This document shows positions 48,464 to 60,000 of a DNA stretch of 64,000 nucleotides, piece by piece. How positions within the stretch are numbered: the first letter of the stretch is position 1; each line of letters begins with the position of its first letter. The DNA comes from Episyrphus balteatus (Eukaryota > Arthropoda > Insecta > Diptera > Syrphidae). The stretch lies in contig NC_079137.1 of the NCBI RefSeq assembly GCF_945859705.1, positions 35,275,554 through 35,339,553 of the forward strand. The letters run 5' to 3'. The notes beneath the pieces are model-generated. The model searched no databases. It saw only the letters and a list, made by a program, of their open reading frames with translations, and was not told the origin of the DNA. The position numbers were made by a program, and so were the translations under genes.

Positions 48464-48494
48464 AAGATGGATTTGGTCATTTGGTCCCATTGTG
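48464..48494. mobile_element. isolated Transib-like end
   Basis: The reverse complement begins CACAATGGGACCAAATGACC; the first 15 bases equal the left end of the element at 35625. It is followed outside by CGATG. I found no matching left end, so this is a solo or truncated end. Confidence 0.5.
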
Positions 48495-48580
48495 CGATGG
48501 CTTGGTTAGTATCCGTCTCCCCTGCCGGATTTGGTCGAAAGAATGTGTACCCACAGAATGGAACCTCAACATTATCCAGT

Positions 48581-48775
48581 TTTGGCATCTCCACCAAGCT
48601 CTTTCACTTGTGAACGAAGACGCTGGAGAATGCACTTTTCTCCGTCAAGATTGGTAAAGACCTCACCGATATCTTAGATTTCAAAACAGGTTTGAGAAAA
48701 GTCTCATGCCAACAGCTGCTACTTTCGTTTGAGAACACAATTGTCCAGGAAAGCTCTCTTTCGAGCGACTTATAG
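48581..48775 (+). pseudogene. decayed non-LTR reverse-transcriptase fragment
   Basis: In one frame the plus strand reads FGISTKLFHL, stop, TKTLENALFSVKIGKDLTDI, then LDFKTGLRKVSC and a further stop. From general knowledge this corresponds to the segment of LINE reverse transcriptase with the FGIP.KLI.L block, a TL.NA...V.VG.DL motif and a GLRQGD-like block; here the last has decayed to GLRKVS. The catalytic YADD segment is not found. Internal stops show it is dead. The 102-codon minus-strand frame over the same region is a shadow. Confidence 0.6.
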
Positions 48776-51700
48776 ATGTCCCTATACAAGACTCTTATCA
48801 TCTCCACCCAAGGGGCCAGTAGAAGTCTTATTTTGTATGAATTTAACCGGTTTTGATGTTCCCTAAGAATATCTAGACCACTTATAAATTTTAGATAAAT
48901 GAGATATTGCAAGAAGTGTTTTCCTTGCCTTAAGGGCTACATAAGGCTGTTTAGACTAGACATGATGTTTGATTTTAACATCATGAATTTTTTTTATAAT
49001 TTTTAAGTTATAATTTGATAACGTATTTGCAGAGCCAATGTACCTATCATTGAAAATTCTTACTTTTTTTCAGTGCAACGTTAATTGGACGATACTTAAA
49101 CAAGTAAACTTAGAAGGACCTGAAATAATTTTATTTACACAATGAATTGCAGTGAATAACTCAATTACATCATCTCATAAAATACCATTGACGTGAGGAA
49201 AAACATTAACTTGAAACCAAGGGGAACTTCTCAAAACAGTAAAGAAGAATGCCTCCAAGAGTGGGGTCAAAGTTACCAACAAACCACTACATCCATTTCT
49301 CTCCCATTGCCAACCGCATCATCATAAGTATTTTTTTTTTCATTTTTTTTTTTTGTTTTTGTTAAAATGAATTTCCTTGTTTCACAACAAAATGATGTCT
49401 TATTTAATTGCGACCTAAGGCTATCTGTTAAATATTTCAAAAAATATTTATCAAAGGACTTAAAGTTCAAGGAAACGAACGAGTATACTATACGAGAATA
49501 TTTTGTGTGATTTTTTTATATTACAGCTACAGCTATTTGCTAAAATTAAATTTCCAAATATTTGCATTTACCTAACTTGAAAATTAAAGTAGGAAATGTG
49601 GTTTTTTTGGTTGGTTCGTGTGGCCGTTAGAATTGCAAACGATATAATTTAATACTTTTTCCCATCAACAAAAACCGGCTCTAAAACTGAGTTGAGTTTT
49701 AGAATTGGAATTGCTATGCCACAATGTATATAATGGTAAACCCCAACAAATGCACATATATAAAAAGCCAGCATTTTACACACACAAAGCCTTTTCTGTG
49801 TGAAGAATAGTTATAGTGTTTGATGCCCTTTTTGAAAAAGAGTGCAATTCAGCATTAACATTTTGGTTTGGTTGCGCACGTTGTTGTTGTTGTTGGAGCC
49901 AAATTTCATAAAATGATGTCGAAAATCTAATATTAATTTGAACATAGTTGGAGGTGATATGAAAAATAGAGAACAAAAAAAAAAAACAATAAACAAAACA
50001 AATTCAAAACTCCAGGATCTCTCTCTCATATAAATAACTGAGTCTTTTATTTTTGCCATGCATTCATTTAGGAGTTGGTCCTTTTATCGTCGTCGTTGAC
50101 GTTCAATAGCTCAAACAAAATTTAACCCGCATGAATGCATAAGCACTGAGCAATGAGTATAGAGCTGAAGCTAAGGCTGAGTTTAGGGAGAGTATCGTCG
50201 TCATAGTCATCATCATCGCCATCGTCATCGTCCTGGCAATAAAGTTAGTCGAAGGGCAGCAGCATTGGAATTGTAGACAGCCACAGGCACAATGCAAAAT
50301 GAATTATGCCTTTGTTCGCAGGGGTTCAAACTCAGTTCTCAGCCTTTTATAAATGGTGGCATGCAAAACACACACACACATGATAAGTGGGAGTGTGTGG
50401 GTGGGTGTAAAAGGACGATTCGTGTCTAGTATTATATTTTACAGATATGCATCATGCATACCCCGAGCTATGCTGTGAACCATCAAATGATACTACTTGT
50501 AGCAGCTATATCCTAGTTTCTGGTTTCCCCGGAAGTCCGCAACTTTAGAAGAGAGGGTATCTCGCTCATATAGTAGAAGTGAAATGGTAGTAGCATCCAG
50601 AGAGTGATGAAGTAAATAAAATTTACATTAAAATTAATTGATGGAGATTTTCGTATAGACTCCGTTTAAATTGGATTATGCAGTCAGTAGATTAAAACTT
50701 TTTGGAAATTCGGTTTGTGTCAAATCAGTGATGATGATGATGAGGTCCTGTGCGAGGTGGAGGAACTCTCTATCACACTATAAAAAGCACAGACTAGCGC
50801 TGCAGGGTTCAAATAGTAGATACAACAATATTCCAACACTTTCACCTGATTTTGATGAATATAAATCGTAAAAATAATACCTACAAGGTCTTTATTTGAA
50901 TTTGGCATAGTGAAGGCAAAGGGAATTTATTATTTCAAGAGGAACTATGAGTGCCTTTGCGTAGTTGATGGTTGCCTCGCAATGAAAATATAATGGATGT
51001 CAGGAAAATTATTCAGACAAAATGAGCATTTGAAAGGTTGTCAGATAAATTCAAATCTGGGAACCAGCTAGAGGCTATTGCTTTTTATAGTGAAAATAAA
51101 TTTCATTAATGGATCTCATTTAACTACTTCAACATTGCCTACTACTTTAACTACATATACAAAGGAAGTATGTAGGTAAATGAGGAATTAAAGGTTTAAA
51201 AAAATAGTTGTTCAGAATTGAACTTAACTAAAATTGAATTCGTTTAAAAACGAAGATTCAAGTAAAATAAAAACAAATAAAATGTTTGATTGTGTGGGAT
51301 CCACCAATTATAAATAGTCTTAGATTTTCGGTTCTTGAATATAAATTAATTTTTTTCTTAAAAATATATATATTTTTTAAGAGACTAAAATGCAAATTTT
51401 TATTAAAAAATGAATTCTTAAAGCTTAACTTTTCGAAAAACTAAAGAAGCAAACATTTTTTTTTTCATTTTTTGACGTGATAACGTCTTATAAATCGATA
51501 AACCATGGCGGCCACCACAAAAAAGTGACGCCATTTTCTAACGTTACACTCTCGCACTTTCGCAGTGCGGCAAAAAATTTCAATTCAGAATTAAAAATAA
51601 ACTATTAGATACAAAAATCTTCTATAGCTTATTTGAAAGGTAATAACCTAAAGCTTAATCCAAATCAAGGATTTTTAAAAATTCCGTCATTTAATAGGGT

Positions 51701-53230
51701 AAACAGGGGTAAAACGGAAAGATGAAATTTGGGCTAAAATCTAAACGCGAAGTCGTAGAGAATTGATTTTTTTTGCTATAGATAGATGAGATTAATTTAA
51801 GAATAACTGCATTTAAGAAAAAATTCTAAAAAATTTTGAAACTAAGCTATAACGTTTTGTTTGAACGTTGTAAACGTGATGGGGCTATGACAAAATGATG
51901 ACTTTGGGTAAAGGAAATTTTTTTTGACAATTCAAAAGATGCCAGGTGAAAGATGAGGTAAAAAAAAATTAGGCGTTTGATACGGATTTTTTTCCAACAC
52001 TCTGCGTTTCGAAATATGAATTTTTGAAAACATATTGTTTTTTTAGGGGTATTTTTTGGTAATTTTTGGAGCGTTCAAAAAATCTCAAACTTATAGGACA
52101 TGTAGGTGTTGGCTGTATGCATACATGTGCAAGAATTTGGAATCGTTTAGTGAGCTTTGACTGAATAACGGAAGAAACAAGTTTTTTAAAAAACACGTTT
52201 TTTGACCATTTTTAACCGATTTTCATCGTTTTTTATTTTTATCTTTTTTTCTTTAATAGATAAAGGAATAAATGTGTGCGAAGTTTCAATCCTATCACAA
52301 TTTTGAGATAACGGTAAAATAAAATTTTAGAATTCAACAGATTATAACTTTTGACCAAGAGCAGATAGAAATTTTATTAAACTTTTATGAGCATCCTGAT
52401 ACAATTACTTTCATTTGGTATATAACACATAACGGTAAACTAACTACAAGCTACACAATGTTAATGTACACAAGAAACTTGCGAAAAACCTCAAAACACC
52501 AGTGGAGATCTGTTGCCCCCCGAACAGCCACCAGTGTGGGAAGTACCGTAATCTCAGTCTGGAAATTTGACATGGTTAACTTTAAAAAATTCTAACTTCT
52601 CGTGTAGGCATCCTTGAAATGAGATTGATACGTCATATGAAAGGTGAAATAATAAGCTTTCTTATGGTATATATTTTGTATAGGTTTTCAAACAAAAAAA
52701 TTGATTCCATAGCCTGAACATAAAAATAAATGTTTTTTTTGCTTTTTTAATGAAATTTGATCGAGTTAAAAAAATTCTAGCTCTTTTTGTAGATGTCTCA
52801 TAGACCTGATCGATATATATATTTTGAGCTTAGACAATAAAATGGTATACAATTTTTTATAGGTTGTAAGGGAAAAAAATGGAATTAATGACGTGAGAAG
52901 ATAAAAATTAATGTTTTCTTTGCTTTTTTTGATGAAAATGATTGTTTTCAATAAATTATTTTTATACTCTTTGTGCATTATAAAAATTAAAAAAAAAAGA
53001 AGAAATACTTGGCTTTTAAATTGCATAATTTTTTTTGTAAGCTTTTAAAATAAAAACATTAATATAATGAGAAAATAAAAAAGGTATTTTTTTAAGCTTT
53101 TTCTTGTAAATTATGATTGTTTGAAAAAAGTAAACTCTTCAATTGACTCATTTTAAACAAAACCACACAACCTGTCACGTAAAATCATCGTCCGTAAACC
53201 GGCTTTACAGACAACCTATTTTTGAAAAAA
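48776..53230. other. AT-rich sequence without a recognised gene
   Basis: No gene recognised. Points of note: a TATATAAAAAG box-like site near 49756; GTC/ATC-rich DNA at 50190-50235; and a less AT-rich block at 51480-51590 with CCATGGCGGCCACCAC and a CGCACTTTCGCAGTGCG hairpin. Confidence 0.5.
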
Positions 53231-53510
53231 GTTTCCAAAAAAAAAATGATGTTTTTTAAATTTCCTCCAAAACCAATAAGTGTGACATTATTAGTTTCGG
53301 AGACATGATAGATAACTTGCAAAAAGAGTCTCGAAACAGATATGAGTTCAAACTGAACGGGCCTATGCATTTAGGTTAAAAAAATTACAAATGTATATTT
53401 TTGAGACTTTCGAAAAAAATGCATTTTTTTTAATTTTCAAAAAAAATGCATTCTTGAAAATGTTTTCCAGCCCATCGAGTGCGACATCAAAAAAATAGTC
53501 TCTGCAAACT
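53231..53510. repeat. diverged copy of the 21.7-kb tandem unit
   Basis: Shares AGATATGAG, CAGGCC/CGGGCCTATGCATT, AGGT.AAAAAAATTACAAAT, TTTTCGAAAAA and CCATCGA.TG.GACATCAAAA in the same order as the array at 21720-22950. It is a single dispersed relic about 30 kb away. Confidence 0.7.
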
Positions 53511-55654
53511 CTTTCTTACGCTTGTGATATTGATGGTCCGAGTGGTCCTCCACGCGCATAAATTTGTGTAAAAAAATATATGGCCTTAACAGTTAGTAAA
53601 TGATGAAGAATTGTCAGTCTTCAATACATTTTTTACTTGGTTTCGTCTCCTAAAACAATTCGAGGTTTTAATCAAAACCAACATTACTCCTGCTGTGTAC
53701 ACCTGTACTCCTGATGTGTACACCTGTACACATTTCCACATTTCTATACGGCCTAAATGGGTGGACGAATTTTCTTCAAATTTGATACAGCTGATTTTTA
53801 TAGAATTCTGAAAGTTTTTAATATTCGAAGCAGTTGTAATTAAACCGCATTTTTAGTTTTTCTCAAGTCAAATAAAAAAAGAAAAATTCATTGAACGAAA
53901 GCATTTCGGCTCTTCTCGTATTTCAACCAAATTTCTTTAAAATGTATATACCTAGAGACAGTTCTTATAATCTACAAGTTAAATTATATGAAAGTGCTTT
54001 TAACTACAAGAGGAAGTACGTGCGACTCAGTTGTGCATTTTATTTATTAATACCCATGTAGGTCACTGTGGTGTATGTGTAACCTTTTTTGTATACAACA
54101 ATTTGAATGTTAAATGCAAATTTTTCTATAACTATCTTAACTCTTATAGTAACTCTATTTAATATAAAAACTCACGATAACTTGGTTATATCAAGGTTTT
54201 AAATGACAATGACATGACGAATGGATAAGTATAAAGCCTCAGAATCACTTCGTGTGGTCGAAGAAATGTTTACAACAAAATCAATAATTTTCCCAAATCC
54301 GTGTTAATTAAACCACGAAAATTCTTCACGCATCAACATCAATCCGCAGTCGTCTTGGAAAAGTTTTTTTTTTGTTTACACTTCATTCATCCTTCTCACA
54401 TATCCAATCCCACTTCTCCAACTTTTATAAGAAAAATCGTTTTACTTTTTCAAAAAAAAAAAAAAAAGAAAAACAAGTAAAATAAAGAAAAAAAATAACG
54501 ATATTTGTTCAATTTTATCTGAAAACACTGGTTTTATGTGAATAAAAACGGAATCCATTCTCACACAGTAAGAAAAAAAAAAAAAAAAAACAAAAACAAC
54601 AACAATTTATTCAAACAGAGAAGTAAATGACCGGAATCCGGTAATGAGATTTATATTGCACTCATTCAGTACAAAGGCAGAATTTTGTTTCGTTTCATTA
54701 ATCTTCTCCTTACACCCGAAGGCATGCTCCAGTATATATTCCTTGAATCCAGCAATAATATTAATACCAATACGCCAATAGCAAGAGTGGGAAAGCCGGA
54801 AGCAAGACGAGCAGCAGCAGCAGAACACAAAACCAACAAGAGCTTTAGCATTCAGAAGCGTGGTAAAATGGTAAAAGAAAAGAACTCCGATCATCGTCAT
54901 TGCATCCTTCATCAACATTGAACGTTGGATTGTTTGGTTTGGTTTGGTTTGGTTTGGTTTGAAGGACGAAGGACTCTCCTTCTTCTGACTGATTACTCTG
55001 AGTAACGTTAAACACCACAAGAGATGTCACTAAAGGAATTACCCGCTTATATTTGTTTTTGTTCTTCCCCCCTCAACATTTTTCTTTTTATTTTTTTATT
55101 TTCAATTTATAATTAAAAAATAATCCCACTTGGTACCCATTTTCAGCGATTTTCTTTCTTTTCAATTTTTGTTTTTTTTTATTTTTTGTTGTTGTTGGTT
55201 GTTGTTGTTTTGTAAAGGACCATTGAAGGCATCAGTCAAGCAGCCAACCAACAACTGTTAGAATAGAGCATAAAAATCAATATTTTTCTATTCATCAGGA
55301 TCAGTAAAGTAGGTAAAGAATTGCTATAACAAGAAAAAAAAAAGAAAAGAAAAAAAATAAAATAAAAAAAATCTCTAGTCAATTCAACAACGTGCCGGCA
55401 CATATTATTTTTTATTACGTAAATGTGTGTGCCTTACTGCTTGGCTGCCGTTTTTTTTTCTGGTCGCAGGATAATGCGTCAATTCTTCTTAATTTTGTTT
55501 TTTTGTTGGAGCTCTACGATGCTGTGTTAAAAAAAAAGAACAAAAAACTAGAATTTAGGCTCTAGGATTCGGTTCACTATTTCCAGCGAATTGTAGGCTT
55601 AAAGTAATTTTAAAATCTTTAATATTTAATAATCATTTTTATCAAAAAAACAAA
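53511..55654. other. AT-rich sequence without a recognised gene
   Basis: Contains a GTGTACACCTGTAC direct repeat (about 53694-53730) and A/T runs. The 137-codon minus frame at 54607-55020 includes translated (GGTTT)n and shows no family. Confidence 0.5.
54931..54961. repeat. (GGTTT)n microsatellite
   Basis: Five to six GGTTT units. It is a simple repeat, unlike the insect telomere repeat TTAGG. Confidence 0.9.
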
Positions 55655-55877
55655 ACCGACTTCCATGATTCCAAACGGGTTTTCATGGTTTTTCTAATAT
55701 TTACTATGGCTTAAACTGAACGAAATTGAAATGGGACCACATTGCAGCCACTAGCTTTTCAATGCAAAAAGAATTATCAAAATTGATTCAATCTGTCCAA
55801 AGTTATGCGGTAACAAACATAAAAAAAAAAAAAAAAATACAGACGAATTGAATACCTCCTTCTTTTTGGAAGTCGGT
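55655..55877. mobile_element. MITE-like element with ACCGACTTCCA ends
   Basis: Perfect 11-bp inverted ends (ACCGACTTCCA and TGGAAGTCGGT). The interior includes GCGGTAACAAACAT, a long A run, CAGACGAATTGAATACC and CTCCTTCTTTTTGGAAGTCGG, sequence I recall as typical of widely dispersed insect repeats. No coding content. Confidence 0.6.
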
Positions 55878-56094
55878 AAAAAGGAAACGGAGATTCATAA
55901 ATTGTTGAAGTACAAATAAGAGTCAATTATGTGGAATTTTTGTTGATGGTGTTTTAGTTTATACAAAAAAATATGTGTCAGGAAAATGTAGGAATTCGTA
56001 CTTTTAAGGGTTTTGTTTTCTTTGACTTTCTTAAATGAAATGAAATACTCTTTGATTTTGACAGAGTTTAAACGGATTCCATTTATTTTTATTA

Positions 56095-56325
56095 GAAATA
56101 AAAAGAAAGGTAGCCCTAAAAACTCCTGGTACAAGCAAATGCAAAAACACCAGTATTCAGTTGGCCTCAGAAACGGAACAATACAAAACCGGGAGGCTTG
56201 CCGCCGATTTCTGAGGTCAACCCGGCGAACCCCACAGGCGGATCACTAGTGTGAAGCAGTAACGTGGGAAGGTTATGATCCCCTCGACAGCGAGATCATA
56301 ACAGCGCCGAGAAAAAGGAAGAAGA
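56095..56325 (+). pseudogene. 3' end of a non-LTR retrotransposon
   Basis: The last about 50 codons of an ORF2-like C-terminus: KKKGSPKNSWYKQMQ, then GTIQNREACRRF and STRRTP, ending at a stop at 56247-56249. The G.P..SW..Q layout is that of LINE C-termini in RTE/Jockey-like groups. The 3' UTR carries a hairpin-like pair (TTATGATCCCCTCG and CGAGATCATAA) and ends in a GAGAAAAAGGAAGAAGAAA tail, as in many insect LINEs. It is 5'-truncated and inactive. Confidence 0.55.
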
Positions 56326-56528
56326 AATCATATTATTTTAAGAACATGGTATTTAACAAGAGCATCATCTGGATTCTAAATGCTTTATTTTTCGCTGTGT
56401 AAATTCATTTATGTAATTTGTTAAAAACGTTCATAGATAAAGAATAACATAACTATATCAATTTAATATAGGTTAAAAGTATTCTTTTTTATAAGAAATA
56501 CAAATTGAACTAGTATCATCATTATGTC

Positions 56529-57047
56529 TAGTGATGGGAACTATCGAATAAAAACTATCAAACTATCGATAGTTGTAAAATATTCATTCATTCGATAGTT
56601 TGAAATCATTAATTCATTTAGTTACTATTTTCATTCGAATAGTTTTTTCATTCAATAGTTTAGTTACTATTTTCATTCGAATAGTTTTTTCATTCGATAG
56701 TTTGGTTACTATTTTCATTCGAATAGTTTTTTCATTCGATAGTTTAGTTACTATTTTCATTCCAATATACGATAGTTTTTTTCATACAAATAATTTTCTC
56801 AAACCATAGTTTTTTCATTTGAATAGTTTTCTTAAACGATAGTTTTTTCATTTGAATAGTCTTTTTATACGATAGTCTTTATTTGATAGTTTATTCGATA
56901 GTTTGTTCGATAGTTTTTATTCGATAGTTTTATTCGATAGTTTTTATTCGAATGAATAAATGAATGAACTTTAAAACTATTCGATAGTTCAAATCATTCA
57001 GTTACTAACTATCGTTAGTTCAAATCATTCGACAGTTCCCATCACTA
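56529..57047. mobile_element. hAT MITE with 8-bp target duplication
   Basis: The left end reads TAGTGATGGGAACTATCGAA and the reverse complement of the right end reads TAGTGATGGGAACTGTCGAA. The exact 8-bp duplication ATTATGTC (56521-56528 and 57048-57055) and a YARNG-type start assign it to hAT. The 519-bp interior is built from TTTCATTCGATAG-type repeats, giving a dozen or so CGATAG motifs, and includes one TATCGATA (56564-56571). It has no transposase. Confidence 0.93.
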
Positions 57048-57059
57048 ATTATGTCGTAA

Positions 57060-60000
57060 CGATGACTTCCCAATAAGTGGGTCATGCAATTCCGCTTGTC
57101 TATCTGCCTGCATCTTCATATTCCTCAAGCTACAGACTTAAAGATTTGGTAGCTAAGATACATTGGAAATCAATCGATTATTTGAAATATTTTATTTTTC
57201 TCGATCTCTTAAGATGTAAAATGATAATTAAAAATATTGTTTAAAGTACAATATTTAAAATAATCCTAAGGTAGCAAAATTTAAAAAAAAAAACCTTTTA
57301 AAAATATGCCTTTGTAATTTTAAAAACACGTTTTCTGCATTTCTTATGTCTTTTGTGTAAATTTTGTTTTCAGTTGTCAATTTATTAGTTCATCATATTT
57401 CTTTCTGATATAGATTTTTAAAGGAAAAAAATCAAATTGAGCACCAACTATGCAATTCAATATCTTTAATTAATATGCATTTTAATAAAAAATACTTTCA
57501 AAATTAGGGCTGTTTTTTTAAACCTATTTTTTTATACCTAAATAATTTGTTTGAAAAGCTAAAATTAAAATAAAGTTGGTATGCCAGTTTGTAGTAATTT
57601 ACTAACCAGCACTTAAAACCATATGAAATAATATTCAATGGCTCAACATTATGCAAAAATAATGAAGCTCTATCTCAAAAAAAAAAATAATATACTGAAA
57701 AGTGAGATTAGAACTTTGGCTCATTTTTGTTGCATACGACCCAATGTCTGGTAGGTATTCCAAAATTTGTTTTCAAAAATATTCCAAATATTTTTTTTTA
57801 AATCCTAAATTTTCAAAATTAGTTTTGGAATTTAATTTGAAATTATATAATTAGTCTATTGAATAGACCCTTTTGAATGGAACAAATTCGTTCAAGAGTT
57901 TTTATTGCTGATTATGATTCCTTGGCATAAAAGAATGCTCCAGCCAAAGTGCTACTAAATCCATTGGTGCATTTCTGAGAAAACGGCAACACTGGTCGGG
58001 TTTCAGTTTTTTTGATTTAACTCGAAAACCAAGCCTAACTTTGAAATGGTTCAAAGACACTTTTCATAGCAAATTAAATTTTCTGTCAAGTTAAGATGGT
58101 TCAAAAAATTTAAAAATTATTTTTGACAAAAATTCTAACCTAAAATCAAAGAAAAAAAAGTTAAAAAATTGACAATTATAATTTTTTTTACTAAATCAAG
58201 GGGCATTTTATATATGTAGCCGGTACGTCCAAACTTTGTACTAATAAAATAAAGTAGAGGTAAAATCCTTTGATAATATGCAATTTTGAATTTTTTTTGT
58301 CAAGAAACGACTTAAATGTACCTTTTCAAAAATTAGCACTTTTTCTATATTTTTGACTTTTATAGTTAAAAGCAAGTTTTTAAAACTCGATAAAATCGTA
58401 TTAATTGTTAACTTTTAGACTTTTAAAGTAAACGGACTTCGAGGGATTGATTTAATATAAACTAATTATGACAAACAAGAAAATTTGCATCCTTATGTCC
58501 TTGTGTGCAATTTTGTGTTTGTGCATTTTTATAAATACGGATCGAATGGATGGATGAAGAGCCATTAGCTTTGGTCTATTGCATAGAAGAACATTTAATA
58601 CCAACTCTTTTACTGTTTTCAATGGCCTGAAAAAAACAATTCTTGTACAATCAACGACCAACGAAAATTTCTCTTGAAAAACGAAAAAAATACTCAAATG
58701 AGTTTTAAATCAAATTGCATTTCCGCGGGACAAATTTTTTTTCCTGGAACGTGTTAAGGTGTATGTCCTTATCGTAAAAGTGAATTTTGTGGGATGATAG
58801 GACATCGGGAACAGCCGCCATCTTGGAAAATTGCTAAATTGCTTTTGCATAAAAAAAAACAGAAAAAACTTTCTTACATTTCCTTGTCTTTGTGAAGTCT
58901 TCTTGACCCTCTGTAGACACACCTCTTTTTTGTGACGGGGTGCGAATTTGGTTTATACTTTTTCATGTCGCTAGAACTTTTTTCGGTCACAATATTTTAT
59001 AGAGAATCAAGTATGAAATTGATGTAGAATATTCCGAGGAATTCGAATATTGTATTCACAATTCCGAAAAAAAATATTTTTACCCTTATAAAGAGACTTT
59101 TTTGTGATCACGTTTTTGAAAAACCGTAATTTTTTTATTTTTGTCCTGCCAAATTCGCAATTTGTTCATAAAAAGCTTTATCATTATAATTATCCACTTT
59201 TACTATAACAGCATGTATAGTATATACAATGTACATGCAACCCAATCGTGGATTTTATATAATTTTAAAAATTCTGGCAACCTATTGATAAATTTATGAA
59301 AATAAAAAAAAATGAAAAATATTTGTTCTCAAAAACCTTAATTTTAATTTTTAAAACAATTCCTTAATAGCTGTAGTTTTTACTCCATAAAGGTATTTTT
59401 AATACCGAAATTTGAAAAAAAAAATCATCAAAAAAGGATCTGTTGGGCCCGACTCCAAAATAATTTTTATTTCGTTACTTTAGTTATTCTTTTTCAAAAA
59501 CATGAACATATGTTAAAAAGTACTTGCTACATTCGTGCATTTTTTTTTATTTCAAAAAGCGATTAGTTTTTGCATTTGGAAACATCTATCAAAATCATAA
59601 TCTTGAAATTTTTGTGTAGTTCAAATGAAAATGTTTAAAATCGATTTGAAAATAACTGCCACTTAAATGGAAAAAAACGAAGTGATCGTTTTCGACCAAC
59701 TATGTTCGCTTCTTTAAATAACACAACGAAATGGTTGAAATTGAAAAATAATAGTTTTTTACGATCTGCATTGGATAAGCTGTCAACCGTCAATCCAAAT
59801 TCATGTCCAATTAATTGACAACTTGAACTTGTGCTCAAAAACAAAAAACAAATTCCCGCCACAATCTAAACTGGCTAATCTCAATATTTCTGATGGCAAA
59901 CAATTTTGACCGAAGTTGTTCAAGCCTTAACTACCAAGGAAGTTGCTACCCTGAATGGGAAACTTGACTTCCTCCATGGTATCCTTTGAAACCTCAAAGA

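Noticed and set aside
48604..48912. 102-codon minus-strand frame
   Set aside because: Shadow of the decayed reverse-transcriptase fragment on the plus strand.
49752..49770. TATA-box promoter (TATATAAAAAG)
   Set aside because: AT-rich DNA yields such matches often, and no gene follows.
54931..54961. Telomere-like repeat
   Set aside because: GGTTT is not the insect TTAGG repeat and only five to six units are present.
54607..55020. 137-codon minus-strand frame
   Set aside because: Includes translated (GGTTT)n and low-complexity Cys runs; no domain and no supporting splice or codon signal.
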